A stretch of 64,000 nucleotides of DNA from Soonwooa sp. (GTDB taxonomy: Bacteria > Bacteroidota > Bacteroidia > Flavobacteriales > Weeksellaceae): contig NZ_JASLDS010000026.1 of the NCBI RefSeq assembly GCF_030151385.1, positions 62,001-126,000 of the forward strand. The letters are read 5' to 3'. Positions 61,635-64,000 of the stretch are shown here, piece after piece. The notes beneath the pieces were generated by a model. That model saw nothing but the letters and a program-made list of their open reading frames with translations. It was not told the origin of the DNA and ran no database searches. A program made the position numbers and the translations under genes. Numbering within the stretch: the first letter of the stretch is position 1; every line of letters begins with the position of its first letter.

Positions 61635-62969
61635 ATGTTCAAAAAATCTAAAGAAGCTTGGCGAAGAGAAAAACACCAACATTCTCTTCAAGAAGTTTAT
61701 TCAACAATAAAAGTTCCGAAAGACGCAGGCTTTTGGCGCAAGCTCTTTGCCTTTACTGGACCAGGATTAATGATTGCAGTAGGCTATATGGATCCAGGAA
61801 ACTGGGCAACCGATATCGAAGGAGGTGCAAAATTTGGTTATACGCTTTTGTCTGTCATTTTGATATCAAACCTTTTCGCAATTGTTTTGCAACACTTGTC
61901 ACTTAAGTTAGGTATTGTTGCAGAACGAGATTTGGCGCAAGCTTGTCGTGATCATTACAAACCTGGTGTCAATTTTATGCTCTGGATTTTGTGCGAAATT
62001 GCTATTGCTGCCTGTGATCTAGCAGAAGTTATTGGTACCGCTATTGCGCTTAATTTATTATTTGGGATTCCTTTGACTTGGGGAGTTGCGATTACAGTTG
62101 TGGATGTATTCTTGATCTTATTTTTGCAGTCCAAAGGCTTCAGAATTATCGAGAGTATTGTTGGTGGATTAATATTTATAATTCTGGGTTGTTTCGTTTA
62201 CGAACTTATTGTCAGCAAACCCGAACTTTTCCCAGTGTTGCAAGGTCTCGTTCCTCAAAAAGAAATTGTGATGGATCGACACATGTTGTATATCGCGATA
62301 GGTATTTTGGGTGCTACGGTGATGCCACATAATTTGTATTTGCATAGTAGTATTATCCAAACGCGCGATTACGAACGTACTACCGAAGGGAAAAAAGAAG
62401 CGATTAAATTCGCGACTATTGATAGTAGTTTTTCATTAATGTTGGCATTTTTTATTAATGCTTCTATTTTAATTCTTTCGGCAGCGGCTTTCCATACTTC
62501 TGGCAATCACGATGTTGCTGATATTACCGATGCTTACAAACTTTTAACACCACTTTTAGGAACAACTTTAGCGAGTATTTTCTTTGGTGTTGCCTTGTTG
62601 GCATCTGGTCAAAACTCAACATTAACAGGAACTTTGGCTGGTCAAATTGTTATGGAAGGTTTCCTTAATATTAAATTAAAACCTTGGGTGCGACGCCTTA
62701 TTACAAGACTTATCGCTGTAGTGCCAGCGATGATTGTTGCTATACTTTATGGTGAAAGAGGCGCTGCCAAATTGCTTGTATTTAGCCAAATTATTTTATC
62801 CATGCAGTTAAGTTTTGCTGTAATTCCGTTGGTTCAGTTTACAAATTCTAAATTGAAAATGGGCGTTTTTGCTAACAAGTCTTGGCTAAAAGTTTTGGTA
62901 ATTATCATCAGTGCGATTATCCTTTGTCTTAACTTATATCTTCTTTATTTAACGATAGAAGAACTTTAG
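61635..62969 (+). CDS. mntH: Nramp-family divalent metal transporter
   Basis: 444 residues with eleven hydrophobic segments. The Nramp motifs GYMDPGNWATDIEGGAKFGY (first helix) and VMPHNLYLHSSIIQTRDYER (sixth helix) contain the Asp/Asn and Met/His metal ligands. It imports Mn2+ or Fe2+ with protons across the inner membrane. It stands alone, with no regulator next to it. Confidence 0.95.
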   Translation: MFKKSKEAWRREKHQHSLQEVYSTIKVPKDAGFWRKLFAFTGPGLMIAVGYMDPGNWATDIEGGAKFGYTLLSVILISNLFAIVLQHLSLKLGIVAERDLAQACRDHYKPGVNFMLWILCEIAIAACDLAEVIGTAIALNLLFGIPLTWGVAITVVDVFLILFLQSKGFRIIESIVGGLIFIILGCFVYELIVSKPELFPVLQGLVPQKEIVMDRHMLYIAIGILGATVMPHNLYLHSSIIQTRDYERTTEGKKEAIKFATIDSSFSLMLAFFINASILILSAAAFHTSGNHDVADITDAYKLLTPLLGTTLASIFFGVALLASGQNSTLTGTLAGQIVMEGFLNIKLKPWVRRLITRLIAVVPAMIVAILYGERGAAKLLVFSQIILSMQLSFAVIPLVQFTNSKLKMGVFANKSWLKVLVIIISAIILCLNLYLLYLTIEEL

Positions 62970-63109
62970 GCTCTTAAAAAAAAACGCAAGTTAGTGTAAG
63001 AGAAGTTTGTATTTTTCTTTAGGAAAATTTAGGATTTTTATAAGATTTGAAAATTGGTCTAGTCCTGAATATTGACTAATTTTAGGTTTTGAAAATTTTC
63101 AAACTTATT

Positions 63110-64000
63110 ATGACAACAAAAGATAAATTAGCAAAGCTTCGTGAAGCAATGCAAGCACAAAACGTCGATGCGTACATCATTTTTTCTGCAGATCCACACA
63201 TGAGTGAATATCTTCCTAATGAGTGGAAGGAAAGAAGCTGGTTAACTGGCTTTACTGGTTCGGCAGGTTTTGCTGTAGTTACTAAGGACAAAGCAGGTGT
63301 TTGGACCGATGGTCGATATTTTGTTCAGGCTAATGCGGAGTTAAGAGATTCGACAATTGATTTGATGAAGGAAGGTGTAGAAGGAACACCACAATTTGTA
63401 GATTGGATTATTTCTGAAATTCCAAAATCTGGAAAAGTTGCTGTTAATGCAATCGCAACTTCTAATGCCAATTGGGAATTGGTTGAAAATCAATTGAAGA
63501 AAGCTGATATTAGTTTAGTTGATTTAGCTTTGTTAAATAACATTTGGACAGATAGAGGAACGCCTTCTAAAAACGAAGTATTTGTACATCCAGTAGAACG
63601 TGCTGGCAAGTCTGTTGGTCAAAAGCTTTCTGATATTCGTCAAAAAATGGACGAGATGGGAGCGACAGCGCATATCATTTCTAGTTTGGATGATGTTGCT
63701 TGGACGCTTAATCTTCGTGGAAGTGACGTACAATCCAATCCAGTATTTTTAGGTTACATTTATTTGTCCTTAACAGAAGCTATTTTGTTTGTGGACTTGG
63801 ACAAACTTAACAATGAAGCAAAATCTCTATTGGATGCCTCTAATGTTAAAATGATGCCTTATGCTGATTTTTATTCTTTTTTAAAATCGATAAAAAATCA
63901 AAAAGTTTTGGTTTCTCCAAATACGAATCAAGCTATTATTAATACTTTGGTTAGTGATAATAGTCTGTTAAAAGCTGCAGTTCCTGGTAATCTTATGAAA
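63110..64000 (+). CDS. aminopeptidase P family protein, 3' end cut by window
   Basis: ATG at 63110 opens a frame that runs to base 64000 without a stop (297 residues seen). MTTKDKLAKLREAMQAQNVD and RSWLTGFTGSAGFAVV plus GVWTDGRYFVQANAEL are the N-terminal creatinase-like domain of Xaa-Pro aminopeptidase P. A second such domain begins around residue 165 (RAGKSVGQKLSDIRQKMDEM). The metallopeptidase domain is beyond the window. It removes residues from the N-terminus before proline. Confidence 0.9.
   Translation, partial: MTTKDKLAKLREAMQAQNVDAYIIFSADPHMSEYLPNEWKERSWLTGFTGSAGFAVVTKDKAGVWTDGRYFVQANAELRDSTIDLMKEGVEGTPQFVDWIISEIPKSGKVAVNAIATSNANWELVENQLKKADISLVDLALLNNIWTDRGTPSKNEVFVHPVERAGKSVGQKLSDIRQKMDEMGATAHIISSLDDVAWTLNLRGSDVQSNPVFLGYIYLSLTEAILFVDLDKLNNEAKSLLDASNVKMMPYADFYSFLKSIKNQKVLVSPNTNQAIINTLVSDNSLLKAAVPGNLMK

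Overview
The window is a 64 kb piece of a low-GC Bacteroidota chromosome. It most resembles the Chryseobacterium/Elizabethkingia group (Weeksellaceae). The reasons are: a type IX secretion sorting domain (30165-32426), promoters of the TTG-N17-19-TAnnTTTG type, few Shine-Dalgarno sites, a HopJ-like protein, and flavobacterial dispersed repeats. No rRNA, tRNA, CRISPR array or prophage was seen.

Layout. 1-4.8 kb: VOC protein (partial), small secreted protein, LytTR/LytS two-component pair, LOG-family protein and MFS exporter. 4.8-6.4 kb: Crp/Fnr and AraC regulators. 6.36-18.51 kb: an iron-acquisition block whose genes all lie on the minus strand. It holds two PepSY membrane reductase-like proteins, a TonB siderophore receptor, a siderophore-interacting flavoprotein, a Crp-SIP chimera, a stand-alone RibB, two transporters, an NADPH:quinone-type reductase and a Crp regulator. 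The block is bracketed by two 203-bp direct repeats (6158-6360 and 18514-18716; 11 mismatches by eye), so it interrupts a former araC-monooxygenase pair. 18.6-20.3 kb: a Tet(X)-like FAD monooxygenase and a small membrane protein. 20.5-30.1 kb: a heavy-metal CzcCAB-type efflux operon, an MgtC-like protein and a K+-channel/OmpR/HisKA operon. 30.2-33.4 kb: an RCC1-repeat T9SS substrate and a secreted protein.

33.5-40.1 kb: a fatty-acid beta-oxidation operon, marR-fadN-fadA-fadE, with a RAYT transposase and its REP hairpins lodged between fadN and fadA. A palindrome upstream of marR recurs almost exactly upstream of etfBA at 51.2 kb, so the MarR protein probably controls acyl-CoA dehydrogenases together with their electron acceptor. 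40.2-42.8 kb: FecCD-type permease and ATPase, and a TlpA-like lipoprotein. 42.9-51.2 kb: housekeeping genes on the plus strand (PaaE-like reductase, SanA-like protein, udk, divIC, mutA, methyltransferase, lipoprotein, M20 peptidase, SDR). 51.2-64 kb: etfBA, bifunctional nuclease, nucleoside permease, HopJ, FadL-like porin, Gly-rich lipoprotein, proS, OmpA/DUF937 protein, mntH and a partial aminopeptidase P.

Most genes are ordinary core functions. The points of interest are the repeat-flanked iron block, the Crp-SIP chimera, the shared fad/etf operator, the RAYT/REP element inside the fad operon, and a second allele-like remnant beside the histidine kinase gene (27371-27442). All family assignments come from reading motifs; no database search was run.
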